Source of the DNA: Paulownia fortunei
Taxonomy: Eukaryota > Streptophyta > Magnoliopsida > Lamiales > Paulowniaceae
NCBI GenBank assembly: GCA_019321725.1
Contig: CM033124.1
Location: forward strand, 1,240,001-1,304,000
DNA length: 64,000 nt
Direction: 5' to 3'
Of the stretch, positions 1 to 13,700 are shown piece after piece. The notes under the pieces were generated by a model that worked only from the letters and a program-made list of their open reading frames with translations, was not told where the DNA came from and did not search any database. A program made the position numbers and the translations under genes. Each line of letters begins with the position of its first letter. The stretch's first letter is position 1.

Positions 1-280
1 GATCAGTGAGTTCTCAACAATATGCGTATGGCCTTTGCTCATTAAATAGAAGAAATGTGGTAAATTAAAATAACGCACCCCAATCATTGGAACCTAACAG
101 TAAGTATTATGTTCACAGCACAAGTAAATATATTCATCGAAGCAGTCACATTAGTGCAGCTATTTATCTTCTCATTCTGCCAGAATAACCCTTTCACTAT
201 TGCTTTATACCAATGCTGACTATATGCAATGGATTATAAATATTTCATTATTCATTTTCTGGTTGAAGTTATGATTGCAG
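1..280 (+). other. Intron sequence of the truncated ABC1K gene
   Basis: This stretch ends in a pyrimidine-containing AG acceptor just before the first exon visible in the window, so it is read as the 3' part of an intron of the ABC1K gene. No exon was found in it. The upstream exons, with the transit peptide and the KxGQ motif, must lie to the left. Confidence 0.75.
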
Positions 281-3200
281 GCACTGTCAGAGCTGCATGA
301 TCAAATCCCTCCTTTCCCCCGGGCCGAAGCAATGAAGATTATTGAGGAAGAATTAGGTTCTCCTGTGGAGACATTTTTTAGCTATGTCTCTGAGGAACCT
401 GTAGCTGCAGCTTCATTTGGGCAGGTGTAAAAGGTTTCCATGCTATTTTATGGACTTGAGACTTACCTAACATATGGGAAATCAAATATTGATATCAGAA
501 TAGAAAAGAGATAATATAACAGACATTGGTCATTTTTATGTTATGTATGCCACCATTTATCTTTTCTGATATATTTGTTGACAAATTTTATAGGTTTACA
601 AGGCCAGTACTCATGATGGTTTTGATGTTGCTGTGAAAGTTCAACGTCCTAACTTACGCCATGTTGTGGTTCGAGATATTTATATTCTTCGTATAGGGGT
701 TTGTCTCGAACTCTTGTGTTCAGTATCTGTCTTTCAAGTAATACAAGATGCTGAAATTTAACTTTGTGTGACTATTTCAGCTAGGGCTTTTGCAAAAGAT
801 AGCAAAAAGAAAAAATGACCTTCGACTATATGCGGATGAACTTGGAAAAGGCTTGATTGGCGAGTTAGATTACAACTTGGAGGCTGCAAATGCTTTAGAA
901 TTCATGGTATTTTTTCTGTTCCGAACTGAACTAGGTTGTTTCTCACGCAAGGACTTCCCTCCCCAATCCCAAATAGATTTGGAGAAATTTGCATAGAAAA
1001 ATAAGGGGTAGGAAGTTTTCTTGATTCATATTGAACCAGAGAAAAATAGCCTGCTACCTTGAGGTTAGAGTTAATTGAAGATACACTATTTGCGAAAAAG
1101 TAATAAGAGTTATTTTGCAGTACTATGATAGTGACTGGGAAGACCTTTTTGCCAGTTCTCCCCCATTTTGCTGGACGTGACCATATTTTGACCAAACAAA
1201 AGTGCTTGACAATATCTGTCAGGTTACTGTTGATCTTGAGAATGATACTGTTGCCCCTTTTTCATAATCTAGTTAATTGCTTCTTGTGATGTGAAGTGTC
1301 ACAAAATGTGTACTTTTTCTTAGTTCATGTTCAACTGAGTTTGGTGTGGGAAATAATGGTTTCATAACTCATAGACATCCGAGGCTGATTCCAAGGCGTG
1401 TTACATGCCACTTTCAAGCATTATTTGCACCACTGTTTTGCTTGATTGCTCGATACAGAACAATTTAATTTCTGCAGTAATTATATTTCTATAAGATCAA
1501 AGACATGGGGAAAAAGGATATTCTATTCTCTGTCTGTATATTGGAACTGTGGAGTTATTTAATTTGTGTCTCCTTAAAGGAGACGTTTCACAAAGATATC
1601 TCCTTAGACATAGTCTTCATTGTAAGATACTACTTTTTCCTTAGTAAAGCCAAACCCTTGGATCAGTAATTGCTTGATCCCATGGTCATAAGTAAATATC
1701 TAGTCATCACTTTCCAGATTAAATCTAGAACATCCAATTTTCTTAATTTATTGCAGTGCTCGGTAATACAAAGGTTAAATTTGTCTTGATTCTGCATGTG
1801 ATTGAAACAGAGATGCATTGCTAACATAAATTGTTTACACAATTGAGATTTTTTGAGTTTCCCTCTAGTCTGCTGACACTATTAGAAAAGTACATCTATT
1901 GCTAGTCCATTATTATTATATTGCTTTTGACTGCTACTCATTCATTTCACTGCAGGAAGTTCATTCTCGCTTTACATTTATTTGTTTACCAAAAGTATTT
2001 CGGCATTTGACCAAGAAGAGAGTGTTAACTATGGAATGGATGGTTGGTGACAGCCCAAGTGAGTTAATATCTGCGCCTTCTCAGGAGTCTAACCGAAAGC
2101 TTCTTGATCTGGTATGGAGATCTCTTTAAACTATTTTTGCTGAACGTGCAATAATACTATAAAAGAGCATATGTTAATTCTCAGAAAATGAGCTACCAGA
2201 ACTTTCTGTTTGGTCTTTATTATCTTTACTGACGCATCAAGCTTACACATTGATGGACAAGTGGCAAGCAAGAGTGACAAAAATATTGTTCAGAACCAAA
2301 AACTTGTCTCCACACTGCTCTAGCATCTTTGACTGCTTAATACTCAACAAAGCTTTGGGCAAGGTGTGGAAATGAACATGTTTCGTTTCAAATGATCAAT
2401 ATTTTGCATAAGTGACCCACTGATTATTGACCTTGTAATGCTTGTCTTTGCTCTGAATGACTTTGTGGAAACATGTCTGAACTGAAAAAATCATGATGCA
2501 GGTCATATTGTTTCATCCATACAGGACCAAAAAGCATTTGTCTTCGAAAGAAACATGTCTGAACTGAAAAAAAAATAATCATGAAGCAGGTTATATAGCT
2601 TCAAATATACAGGACCAAAAAGCATTTGTCTTCGAAAGATTGGTACGTGTAGAAAACAATCATCTGTTTGAACAATGTAAAGTTATGACATTTTAGGTAT
2701 GGGATATGTCATTGATGTCGCATGGACCTGATAAGGGAGTTGGACTGCTCATCAGAAAGGCCTTCCATTTTCGGCCATAGCCTTATCCCTAAATTAACTG
2801 TACAATTGTAATTGAACCTGAGTGAAAGGTTGCATTAAAGCATACGGAATATGGCTTAGATGGGGACATTTACTTGGCTGAAAACTTACAGAATAATGAC
2901 CGCATATTTTATATTAACCTAATCCAGGGAATAGGAGTATTGTCACATCTAGCAGTCACATCATTTTTCTCCACCAAACTGTTTTCTTCTGTCATTTTGT
3001 GCTTATCAATAATGGTGCCTGAATTACTTTAGGTTAACAAAGGTGTGGAGGCATCACTGGTTCAACTTCTTGAGACTGGCCTAATGCATGCTGATCCTCA
3101 TCCTGGAAACTTGCGTTACATATCATCTGGGAAAATAGGGTATTCCCCTATTGCTAATTCTCAATGCATGCTTTATCATTAATTTTCATTACAATTTGAA

Positions 3201-6200
3201 ATCTCTAAGTCTAACATGGATTTGTAACAGTTTAATGCATATCTAACACTTGGATGCTACTTTTCAACTCTTTATTCTAATAGGTTTCTTGATTTTGGTT
3301 TGCTTTGTCGGATGGAGAAGAAGCACCAATCTGCCATGCTTGCTTCCATTGCTCACATAGTAAATGGCGATTGGGCATCCCTTGTGCATGATTTGACTGA
3401 AATGGATGTTGTAAGACCTGGGACTAGCATCAGGCGTTTCACCATGGTAGTATCCGTATCTGAAACATTATTTGGTCCTTCTATGCATAGTTATTGTGTT
3501 CATATTTGCTTTCACTGCTGACTTTGCTTTGAGTAGATGAGCTTTTTCAACTATTGTGGAATGTGGTTCTCAAAATTTGGAACCTTATCTTCTGATAGGG
3601 GTTTGCCTCAAAGACTTTTCTTGGCATAGCTGACATTCTGTTAAATGATCCAGGACCTGGAAGATGCCCTGGGGGAGTTGGAATTTAACAATGGAGTGCC
3701 AGATGTCAAGTTTAGTCGGGTGAGGACCATGTCTATATGAGTATTGGTTGGGTGTGAACTGTGACATCTGGCTATAAGGCAATCTTTTGACTCCGATTAA
3801 TAACTTCTATTATCAATATTTAACTTTATTCCATGCAGGACAAATAATTTTAGAGTTAATGTGTGAATTATGTGTTAGCTTAAAGAGGAGACTGAACATA
3901 GATGCCTCACCCTAGACACTACTAGTTTTGCCGGGAAAGCAGCTACTTACAATTTCTTCTTGAATATTAATTACGAATATTAAGAATTGGAGAGATTGCA
4001 TTCTAAGTTCTTGCCATGTAATAGTGAATGATTGTTCACAAAACTGGTTGAATGGGCTTCTGATAACCTTAACATTCATCCATGTCTAGGATTATGCTAT
4101 AAACTATGCAAGTCAAAATTTTCTGTATTTTGGCCAAATTTATCCGGAATATGAAGATTAACAATGATATATTTTCCAAGTTAAAATGTAATCAAGTTAC
4201 AGATTCCAGTGGGCAGATCCATAGAGTTAGGCGGGACCTTGACAGTTGCCTACTGAATACATTCTATCATGAGAAGTCTTTATGGGAATCAATATCTTGA
4301 GTTTCACTAAATCTAACATCAGCAGCTATGGACTAAACATTCTTTGTTAGAATCAATCTGACTATTGAATGCATCTGCTCTTTGAGATTTCAGATTCATA
4401 TGAATCATTACTAGATAAACATCTTATATAATGGAGATGCTGACCATTATTTAGTACTTCTAAACATTGTTAACTATAAAAGGAGATTTGCATATGATTT
4501 CCTGTTTATTATGTTAGAAATGTCCCCCGGCATGTGTGCAGATCTGATATAATAATGTCTTCTCAAATTAACTTATATAAGGAAATACCTTGAAAATTCT
4601 GTGACTGTTTTTTGTCTCAATATGGCAGTTCCTTCAGTTTTTTGATTATTTGTCTGATTACTTATCCTGAAGGTACTGGGTAAAATATGGTCTGTAGCAC
4701 TAAAGTATCACTGCCGCATGCCACCGTACTATATACTTGTCTTGCGTTCTCTGGCATCTCTGGAAGGTGACTTTTCTGTCTATCTTTTGAAGAACAACCC
4801 AAATTGACAACTCTTTGCAGGCATGCCCCTTTTATTATGCTATTGTTACAACTGTGAAAGCTAAAGATGGCATTGATAACATTTTCTCTATAGAACCTTG
4901 AATGGTATCTTAACTCATCTGAATAACACCACCAGTGTAAGTTATGAGAATAACAAGTAGATGCACATGGACACAAATTTATGTCTTTTTGGACATTGAC
5001 TGATCTTTTCTTTCTTTGATGAGTCATATGGATATGCTTGATAGAATATACTAGCGGGTAAAATAATTTCCCATTCTGTATGCCGAGTCTTCTGGCTGAA
5101 GAGATGGTCAATTTGGTGGGATGAGAAATCTTGGCATGTGCGTAAATGTCCATGCGCTGAATAACTGTGCTTCAATCTGGTTCTGGAGCAACCCCTTAAA
5201 TGCTGGGGGAACATGGTTCATCTGTAGCCAAGTTTGTGAAACTGATTCTGAGATGCTGTACATCTTGCTACAATAATAATTCTTTAGAAAGTGCAGTCTC
5301 CTGGCATTTAGTTACCAGATTATGTCATATGCATCAGACAAGCTGGGTACAGTATGTCAGAATTACTATTGCATAACACATCACTGAACTGTTGAGCTGT
5401 GACTGGACTAGAATGGTTCTTCCTAAGATTTTAAAGTCTATAATCTAGTTGTTGAAGAAAATACTTTCCCTACGCAAGTATCATTGTGTGATCCTTCACG
5501 ATTATATGTGTCTGGCATCAATACCTAGCTGTACAAGTAGGCCTACCTTCGGTCAATGAGATTACCATAGAAAAACAGATGCCAACTTAACTATATAAAT
5601 AGGCAGTTGTTGTAAAAATTCTTTAATGAGAATTCTGTTTTTCCATGATTTTCGAAGAGATTTTAGCGTTACTCCTGGGGTAGTTACAGAAACAAATGAA
5701 ACATGAATCCATCTTTAATTGGATTCAAGTTCTAACTGGTGTACTAAACTTTAAAAACTGATATCACGTTAGGAGACAAATCTGAGATGAACTGCGCGCA
5801 GGCGAAGTGTGTGGATATCTCTGCGCTTGTGTGTGTGACCACTCTTGGTGAGTTCTCCTTGTCTTGTAATGAAGAGCATGAGCTTAGAGATGGAGATGAC
5901 CACTTCAACAGTGACTCTGGAAAATATGGTAGGTGTTGTGGATTGCTCATCAATTTGGAAACTGATGCCTGAGGTCATAAAGAACAGTCTGGAGTCAAAG
6001 TCCTAGTATGCTCAAGAATCTTTGGAATGACTCAACATGAATTTATACCATTTTTGGCTCATTCTTTTTATTTTTTTTGTTCAGTAGTTTGGATTTTTTT
6101 GAATGTTAACCAATGAGACAGAAGACATGGAATCAAATTGAACTGATATTATTGAAGGTAGTTGATAAGGTAAGTGACTGAGCTTAGCTGGCCTCCATTC

Positions 6201-7983
6201 AGCTATTCTTTGAGTCAGCCATATACCCATTTCATTATGGGACAGGGAAGAAATAGGTGAACAGGGATTATTGTAAAGTTGTTGGAAAATGATCAAAGGT
6301 GGACTCCATCATACATCTGATTGTTCACTGACTAATTTCATTCATTACTACTGTAGAAGCCGCTGTCTACTCTGAGTGATTGATATTTTATCTTGATGTC
6401 ATTTATATAGCATAAACACACAGAGACGACCCAGAGATGTGGTGGCTGAAGTTTGCTTCTTAAAGCATTCTGAGTTGATAACAATGGAGGGCATTTCATA
6501 TGCATCTTTATGAACTTTATTGTGATGTCTATATCTGGACTTGGTAGTCTTTTATTTACTGAACCAGATTGGACTGTGGTTGATGCATGTTGATTCTACT
6601 TTATCTGAGACTAATAGGCAAGTCAAGAACATTTTAGTAGACAAGTTTACTTAATGGAGGCTATGGTTGGTACACTTCCATTTGCCTTGGATGTTATAAA
6701 CCAAAAGATGAAATTGTTTTGCTCTTTGCCATCAGCAATGTATATCCCCTGATTTTTATGGTCGTAAATTGTTATATCGTGGTATTTGTATTCTGTTTCA
6801 TCTTCAAGCAGCATATCCTGTCTCTGTTATATATACAATTGCCACTTTCTTTAACATTTATTCGATTCGTTTTTCTGTTTCATAGGATTGGCAGTAGCTG
6901 CAGATCCAACATTTAAGACTTTTGAAGCTGCATATCCTTATGTCGTTCAGAAGCTTCTTGTTGACAATTCTGCTGCCACAAGGAGAATTTTACATTCGGT
7001 ACCATATACTTTTTGCTAATTCGTTCAAGTACCCATACTACGACGAGGACATGTGACTTAGCTGACATCTTCTTTTCATATTATGTTATTCCTTTTTTTG
7101 GGGACGATCTTTGTATTGGTTCTATGCTTGCCAACAGACATAAATCACATTTTTGTCATGTACTAAATGCTGAATGTTTGTCTATTAACAGCTAATATTT
7201 GGAAAATATACCTACTGTTTGTGGGAGTTTCGGGTTGGTTTTTTTACTTAGTTTAAAATTTCAGGTTGTCTTCAACAGAAGGAGAGAAATTCAATGGCAA
7301 AAGCTTGCTGTTTTCTTAAGAGTTGGGGCAACTAGGTATTTTACTACTGGCTTTCCTTCTCAAATTTTGACTTTGAAGAAAACATTTCTTGCACTACAGT
7401 GTTGGCAACTGGAGAAAATATAATTATTGTTCTTCGAATAGACTGTTTCCCTTTTCCTTTTAGAAGCATCTTTTCTTTTTCTCTTTCTTTTTTTTAGGTG
7501 TTGGAGTGCGTGTGTTTGGGGTTGGGGGGGGGGGGGGGGGGAGGGTGTAGATGGAGGTTATCCGTTTTCCCCTCCCCCCCCCCCTTGCATTTGATCTATA
7601 ACTATGACTACCGTTTGATTTCCAGGAAAGGGCTGCAATCGTTGGTGCCATTGAATACTCGAACTTCTCTTACTCAATCTGCAAATGGAGTTGCCCCTGG
7701 GTTGGATCTTGCACACCTGGCGTTGAGACTTCTACCATCTAAAAATGGTCTTGTCTTAAGAAGACTTTTGATGACTGCGGTGAGCACTTGTTGTCTGTTT
7801 TAAACTAGTTAGGCTGTTAAAGTTTGGCTTATATCTTCATGGTGATGGAATCGGTTGTTATAATATTGTTAAGCATGGTTAATGAACAATGATATCATAA
7901 TGTAAGACTAAGGGGAAATTGGTTGCACTGCTTCAGAAATCAGTTTTTCTCCTTTTTTTTTCTTTCTTTTCTTTTTCGTTGGG

Positions 7984-8028
<45 letters not shown>

Positions 8029-8758
8029 GTATAGTGTTTGTATGCATGTGAGGCATGGGAGCTTTGGGTGTTCTCATGGGCTGGGTTGCACAATGGTTGA
8101 GCCTGAGAAGTCCATCTTTCTTGGGTTGTGATACAATTAGTGAGAGTTTGGACATCTGGACATTAGTGCAAATTGAGATTTTCGTTTCTCAAATACTTTA
8201 CATCTGAAAGTTACCATACTTTACTGCTATATCAGAGTGGTAATTGCTGGTGAGTATGAGCAATCTGATATCATTACTATCAACTGTCAGTTTATTATTC
8301 TGAGCTTGAGACTGAAGCCACATTCTGACAAACAGGATGGAGCTTCATTGGTACGGGCACTGGTTTCAAAGGAGGCAAGTCCTTTCCGCCAACAACTTTG
8401 CAAGGTTATTGCTGATGTATTGTATCAGTGGATGTGTGAAGCTTTAGGAAAACGTCTCAACCTCTCCAAATTTGGTTCCCCGGTGTTGGTTTCAACTGGG
8501 GCCAACAACCCACAAATATCTTCTACTAGCAATGAATACGAATCCATCCTGAGAGATCGTCGACTTAGAGTAATCTTCTTTAAGTCCTTAAATTCTGCTA
8601 AGAAAGATCCCATACTACTGTTCAGATTCTGCTGGGCTTCTTTCGTCATGTTCTTCATGGCATCAGCTATGGCTTGTCACAGAGTGTTGGTTTCCCTAAC
8701 TGGAGCTTACTTTGGTCGTTTATACTATAATTCGAAGCAAATTGCAATGACTGCCTAA
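281..8758 (+). CDS. ABC1/UbiB-family atypical kinase, probably organellar (5'-truncated)
   Basis: This is the 3' part of an ABC1K gene. Exons: 281-424, 594-698, 781-906, 1956-2111, 3033-3139, 3284-3446, 3654-3719, 4673-4766, 6886-6998, 7265-7335, 7626-7779, 8336-8758. Phases close at every junction and give 573 residues before a TAA stop. Seen in the translation: the alanine-rich loop PVAAASFGQVYKA that replaces the usual glycine-rich loop, the ATP-binding lysine in VAVKVQRP, the GELDYNLEAANA block typical of the family, the catalytic loop HADPHPGNL and the metal-binding FLDFGLL. The C-terminus has one hydrophobic segment, a possible membrane helix. Family knowledge: plant ABC1K proteins act in plastids (plastoglobules, envelope) or mitochondria and influence prenylquinone and lipid metabolism. 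The KxGQ motif and targeting peptide lie outside the window. I could not assign the Arabidopsis subgroup, so no symbol is given. The 1.0 kb intron after exon 3 and the 2.1 kb intron before 6886 hold no further recognisable exon. Confidence 0.93.
2469..2638. repeat. Two-copy tandem duplication (about 82-88 bp unit) in ABC1K intron
   Basis: Copy 1 runs 2469-2550 and copy 2 runs 2551-2638. Both begin AAACATGTCTGAACTGAAAA and both end in the block CATTTGTCTTCGAAAG. The middle has diverged by substitutions and small indels, so it is an aged single duplication and not a microsatellite. Confidence 0.85.
7524..7584. repeat. G-run followed by C-run (potential intronic hairpin or G-quadruplex)
   Basis: An uninterrupted run of 18 G (7524-7541) is followed about 30 bases later by C-runs (7569-7572 and 7574-7584). 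It sits in the intron between ABC1K exons 7265-7335 and 7626-7779. The two runs could pair in the pre-mRNA, or the G-run could form a quadruplex. Homopolymer length is error-prone in sequencing. Confidence 0.8.
7985..8025. repeat. (TG)n microsatellite
   Basis: About 20 TG units lie in the last intron of the ABC1K gene. Open frames across it on both strands, with Val/Cys or His/Thr repeats, are artefacts of the dinucleotide repeat. Confidence 0.97.
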
Positions 8759-10780
8759 GGCACATAGTTGGCCAAACACGAAGTTTTCAGAACATTCTGG
8801 TTCAAACTTTTTGTAATGACAATCTAGGAGGAGCAAAAATCTTCTGAAGATGACTGAGTATAAAAGTCCTAAACAGGTTTGAGCAAAATTTATCTTTGCA
8901 CTTGCAGTGATTATTAGTGTAAATTTTTTTTAAAAAAATGGTAAATCTTGCTCTACAATGACTGACATATATCAGCACATATATTTTCACATAGGAGTTG
9001 GAAACACAGTGACAGTGGCACCAGAGATGTCATATAGTTGTAACACTGTACATATGTATATGGATACCTACTTTAATGCTAAATTTAAGTTATAATTTTG
9101 TTCATTGCCTGTCTATATCTGGTTGTTGTGAAAGACTCTTTCTGGAAAACCTTTTTTTTTTTTTTTTTATATATCAATTTATCAGTCGAATCTCGTTATA
9201 AATGTAAATTATAATTAGGGGGTAAAGTGTTAAAATGATTAGAGGGGACAAATTATTTTAATTTTACTTTTGTGAGTAAAGTACTAAAATTGTTAAGTTT
9301 GGGAGTGAAGTATCATTTATCTTAATTTTTGTATTGATATATTTCGAATAAATTATGAATTTTAATAACAAATTTTGTTATGTAATTATAATTTTATTAT
9401 TTTTTTAAATTATTTTGAATAATACTCAAATTACAAATTTTAAGAGTTAATAAATTATTCTTAAATACCAAATTTTTTACTATTGATCGAAACAAGCGAT
9501 GTACCAGGTCAGATGCTCTGCTTCTACAACATCACCCATCTGTATTTAAAAATAATATAAATTTTAATGATAAATTTTGTTATGTAAATGTGATATTATT
9601 AATATTTTTAAATTATTTTAAATAATATTCAAATTATAAATTTTATAAATTAATAAATTATTTTCAAATACCGAATTTATTACTATTAATCGAACAAGCG
9701 ATGTACCAATTCAAATGCTGTATTTAAAAATAATTTAGTAGACTATGGAATAAGAAAAATGACTTCTTTTTCCAAAAGCAAAGGGAGGTGAATACTGCAC
9801 AACTTTTTATGCGTGAAGTACAGAAACGCTGAAGAAGGTCCAGGTTATCTATCCGGGTCGGGTATTGGCCCTAGTGGTTCAAATTATCGAGTCGGGTATT
9901 GGTATTAAGTCTGCCCTCATGTTTGAATAATTGCACTTTTAGTCCTTTAAAATAAAATTTAACTCAACTAATTTAGACTTAGAAAAATTAATCAAATAAA
10001 TAAAGCTGCAGAAAAGGAATTCCATCTATTTTCAATTAATTAGGAGCTCTTTGTTGACAGGAATATGTTTAACATTTAAAAGCCAAAAAATTATGTACGC
10101 ACGTCTATATGCATTTGAATATTTAATTGGTTAAAATAAGACCAAATTATCTTATTTTTTGATTAATTTTTTATATTAATTTCTTGAGAATTTGATTTTA
10201 TTAATTTTTTTAAATGATAGTATTTGTTATCTTGTTTATTATTAAAAATATTTTTTAAAAAAACAAATAATTTATTATTTGATATTATTTTTTATAATAA
10301 TTTTATTGACTGAAAAACTATAATTATAAATCCAATGCTAAACAATTCAACTCTTTTTTGGTAATTTCGAATGTCGATCCAAATTAAAATATACTTTCTT
10401 TTATTTCTAACATATTATAATTCTCTTTGTTTCTCTATTTTTGAATAATTCCAAACAATCTATAATCAAACTTTTTCACAACTTTGTCAATTGAAAAAAT
10501 AAAAATTTACTTTTAATGAACAAAAAGACAAAATTTAAGGTGAATTCGTGCCATTTTGAAAAATAAAAAAGATCTAATTGAAAAACTACAAACTTCTGAG
10601 GGGCAAACTGAAATTTCCCAAAATTACGTTCACTGCATCGTCAATTGCACCACCACCGGATTTATTGCAGCTCAAAATCAAGAATACTAACAAAATCAGA
10701 TCAGTAATTACAACCCAACTAATAGTTCATTACCTCCCCTGAAGAATTTCAATCAGATCACCCCATAATTCAGACCTACA
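8759..10780. other. ABC1K 3' UTR and ABC1K-RBL19 intergenic region
   Basis: The first 400 bases are probably the ABC1K 3' UTR, ending near a long T-run at 9153-9168. The rest is AT-rich and holds a diverged two-copy repeat (listed separately) and a short duplicated phrase, CGGGTATTGG, near 9858-9910. The last 100-150 bases before 10781 are probably the RBL19 5' UTR and promoter. No gene was seen. Confidence 0.7.
9350..9720. repeat. Diverged two-copy tandem repeat (about 200 bp unit)
   Basis: Copy 1 lies at about 9350-9545 and copy 2 at about 9546-9720. Both carry, in the same order, AAATTTTGTTATGTAA, an AT-rich middle, AATAAATTATT and ACAAGCGATGTACCA followed by ATGCT. Differences between the copies are numerous, which indicates an old duplication. 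Confidence 0.75.
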
Positions 10781-13700
10781 ATGAGCTCTGCACAGCTCTC
10801 AGGAGTGAGTTCTTGGTTGCATATGTATTCTGAGTGCATATATACATACATTTTAGTTGTTTAACGATGTATTCTTCATCAGATCTGAAATGGGTTGTGA
10901 TTATTTTTGTCAGTTTCTTTTTCTATGAAGAGGGTTGAATTTTTTTTTTTTTTCTGTTTCTGTTTTGTGGATTAGGGCGGGATGAGCATTTACACGGGAT
11001 TTACAAGGCTGTGCAAGGGGCTGGCAGTGGTGTTAATAGGGGGTCACATTGTTGTTCAGATTTTGCCCTCTGCAGTTTCTTATCTTGCTCTCATCCCTGC
11101 AAAGTAATCTTTCTTTTATCGGGATTTTCTTGGTATACCTTTTTCTTAGTATATATGTGTTCTTTTGTATGATTGTATACCTGTGGTTGTTTTGAGTAGC
11201 TTTAGAGAGGTTGGGCGTTGGGTGGAGTTTGCTACATGGCTTAATTTAGATTGGACAATGCTTAGTTCACCTGTTTATTTACTTTTTCATGGTAATTAGG
11301 ATACAGTGGATTCTTGGTTGATTATCAGTAAGATTATGATAAGAAGATCAACATTTCACTTTTTGGGCTTACCAATTCGGATTGAGTAAATTTTATGTTG
11401 ATTTTTTGGAAGATTATAATGCGTAGAATCAGAGACAAGATTTGAGTGACTGAACAAAATTAATGCTGTGGAAGAACTGGGGGCGTGGAGTTCTGTGGAG
11501 GGCCTATATTGCTGGCTTTGCAATAAATAGACATGTACTTCTCCAAAGAATGGGAATGATTGGCTATTGTAATTAGAAGTTCATAAGGGAAAATTTTGCT
11601 GCACTGTTGGGGGAGGGGGGTGAGAGAGATTTATTCAGTTATAAGATGCAGGACGTTGAGTTGACTTCTTGTTGAGAAGGTGAAACTCAGTTGGATCACA
11701 CATTTGACCCAAACATTCTTGTTATGTTTGGTGTTATTTTGGGTGTTTTGGGATATCAATATCATGAAAAAATGATTTTGGGAGTGAGATTGGGGAATGT
11801 GTGGGGAATATAAATATGTTTGAATGAGTTTTTGGGAAATAATAATATGATATATTTCCGTAGGAAACGCATTCGTATGAATCATTTTCGGACTTGACAT
11901 TTTCTAATGTGGATGTCTTTTCATATAGGTTTTGTCTAGTTAGTGGTATCATATCAACTTTTAAAATATTTTATATTGTTATTATATTAAGATAATGATT
12001 GAAAAATATATTTATATTAAGATAGTGATTGGAAGATATAAATATATCTGTTATTTATGCTTGTAATGATTGGTGTATATATTTAATTTAATGTAAAATT
12101 GAAGATATATAAAGATCAAAGAAGAGTTTTGGGAAAATGAAAATTCATTTTGGGGATGTTTGGCCAAAACAAACCTACCATACACATTTTATTCCCAGAA
12201 GATAAAAATGGCTTTTTGAAAATGAAACCAAACATAGCATATATTTTTACTTTTAAGTGTTATAGATGAAATAATAAGAATTAAAACATAATTACCATTA
12301 GATTGTTTTGATCATTTGGCATAATAAAAAACTCTGGGTAAGGACTTTGGCATGCTTTGAAGAGGGCTTATCACTTCTGCTGCTAAAACTTTGTAGTCAT
12401 GGTGACAGTTTTAAGCACTAATGATTTTAGAATTACCTCTTTAGTTAGATTAAAAACCGCATAACAATGACAAATTAATTTTTATTTGATTTACCATAGG
12501 ACGATTCCCTTTGCTTGGAATCTTATAACAGCTGGATACATTGAACAGTCAATATATGGGGTATGTTGTTTTTTATTGTGTTTACTGCATCTACATTTAT
12601 CTCCATTCTTGCCCCTTTTTCTTTTATTAATATGTTTGCCAAGCATCATTACTTTTTTGCAGCTAGTCATCAGCACAATTGGTCTTCTTTTCATTGGGAA
12701 GCTGCTTGAACCCATATGGGGTTCTAGGGAATTCTTGAAGTTCATCTTTGTTGTCAATTTTCTTACGTCAGGTTGCGTTTTCGTCACGGCTATTTCCTTG
12801 TACTACATTACAACGCAGGAAACTTACCTGTAAGTGATTCAAAAGCTATATTCTACACATAAAGTGTATTTTTTGGTGCTCTGGTTCCCTATCTCTTTTA
12901 GGGGGCGATTGGTATGCAAGATTGAAATTTGACAGGAATGGGATGAATTTAAGAATGGAATGATGATAGGAAATGAATGATATAAGTATACCATTTCCCA
13001 CGCTTGGTATGTACAATGAATGAAAAAAGAATGAAATCATCATTCATTGCTTAATTCCAATCTCATGATTGGTAATTAGAAATGAATAGGAGGAATAAAA
13101 TAAAATTATTTTTGATAACTAAATTATCCTTCAATAAAAAAAATTTAGAATTAAATTATTATTTGATGTATTGTGCATATGATTTTAATCGGTTTTAATA
13201 TATATATAAATAAATATAGACAAAATCTCACACTGATATAAATATTTTCTTCTATTAAATAAACCAACAAATAAAATTATTGAATATTCTTTTTTATTAT
13301 TGCCTGGATTGAGACAAATAGTTGAAGAAGACGATGTAGAAAAATAATACTTTTTTTTTTGTATTGGTTCAATTTTATTAGGATACAATGGATTCAAGTA
13401 AATCTCGGACCGCCCCGAATCTGCCTCACTTGGGATTGGTTTTGAGACCTCTAGGCGGGTCTCAGGTTTTAGTTTTAAGACCCGAACACAACCCAACCCA
13501 TTAAAACATTGCATATATTTTTTTATTTATTATGTGTGTATTTATGTAATGTATATTTACATATATATATGAAAAAATATATGTATCTTATATATACTCA
13601 TATGTAAAATAAATTAATACTCTTATAAATTAATAAATAGTTAAATATATAAAAGTAACAAGTATATTTGAAATTTTTAATTTTAAAAAAAAATAAAACA

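Noticed and set aside
4662..5153. 163-codon open frame on the - strand
   Set aside because: It lies antisense to an ABC1K exon and its intron; the + strand reading is the conserved kinase and the - strand protein has no family character.
7908..8155. Open frames on both strands with Cys/Val and Thr/His repeats
   Set aside because: They are produced by the (TG)n microsatellite.
12486..12833. 115-codon open frame on the + strand taken as a separate gene
   Set aside because: It runs through two RBL19 exons and the small intron between them; the spliced model is in phase and conserved.
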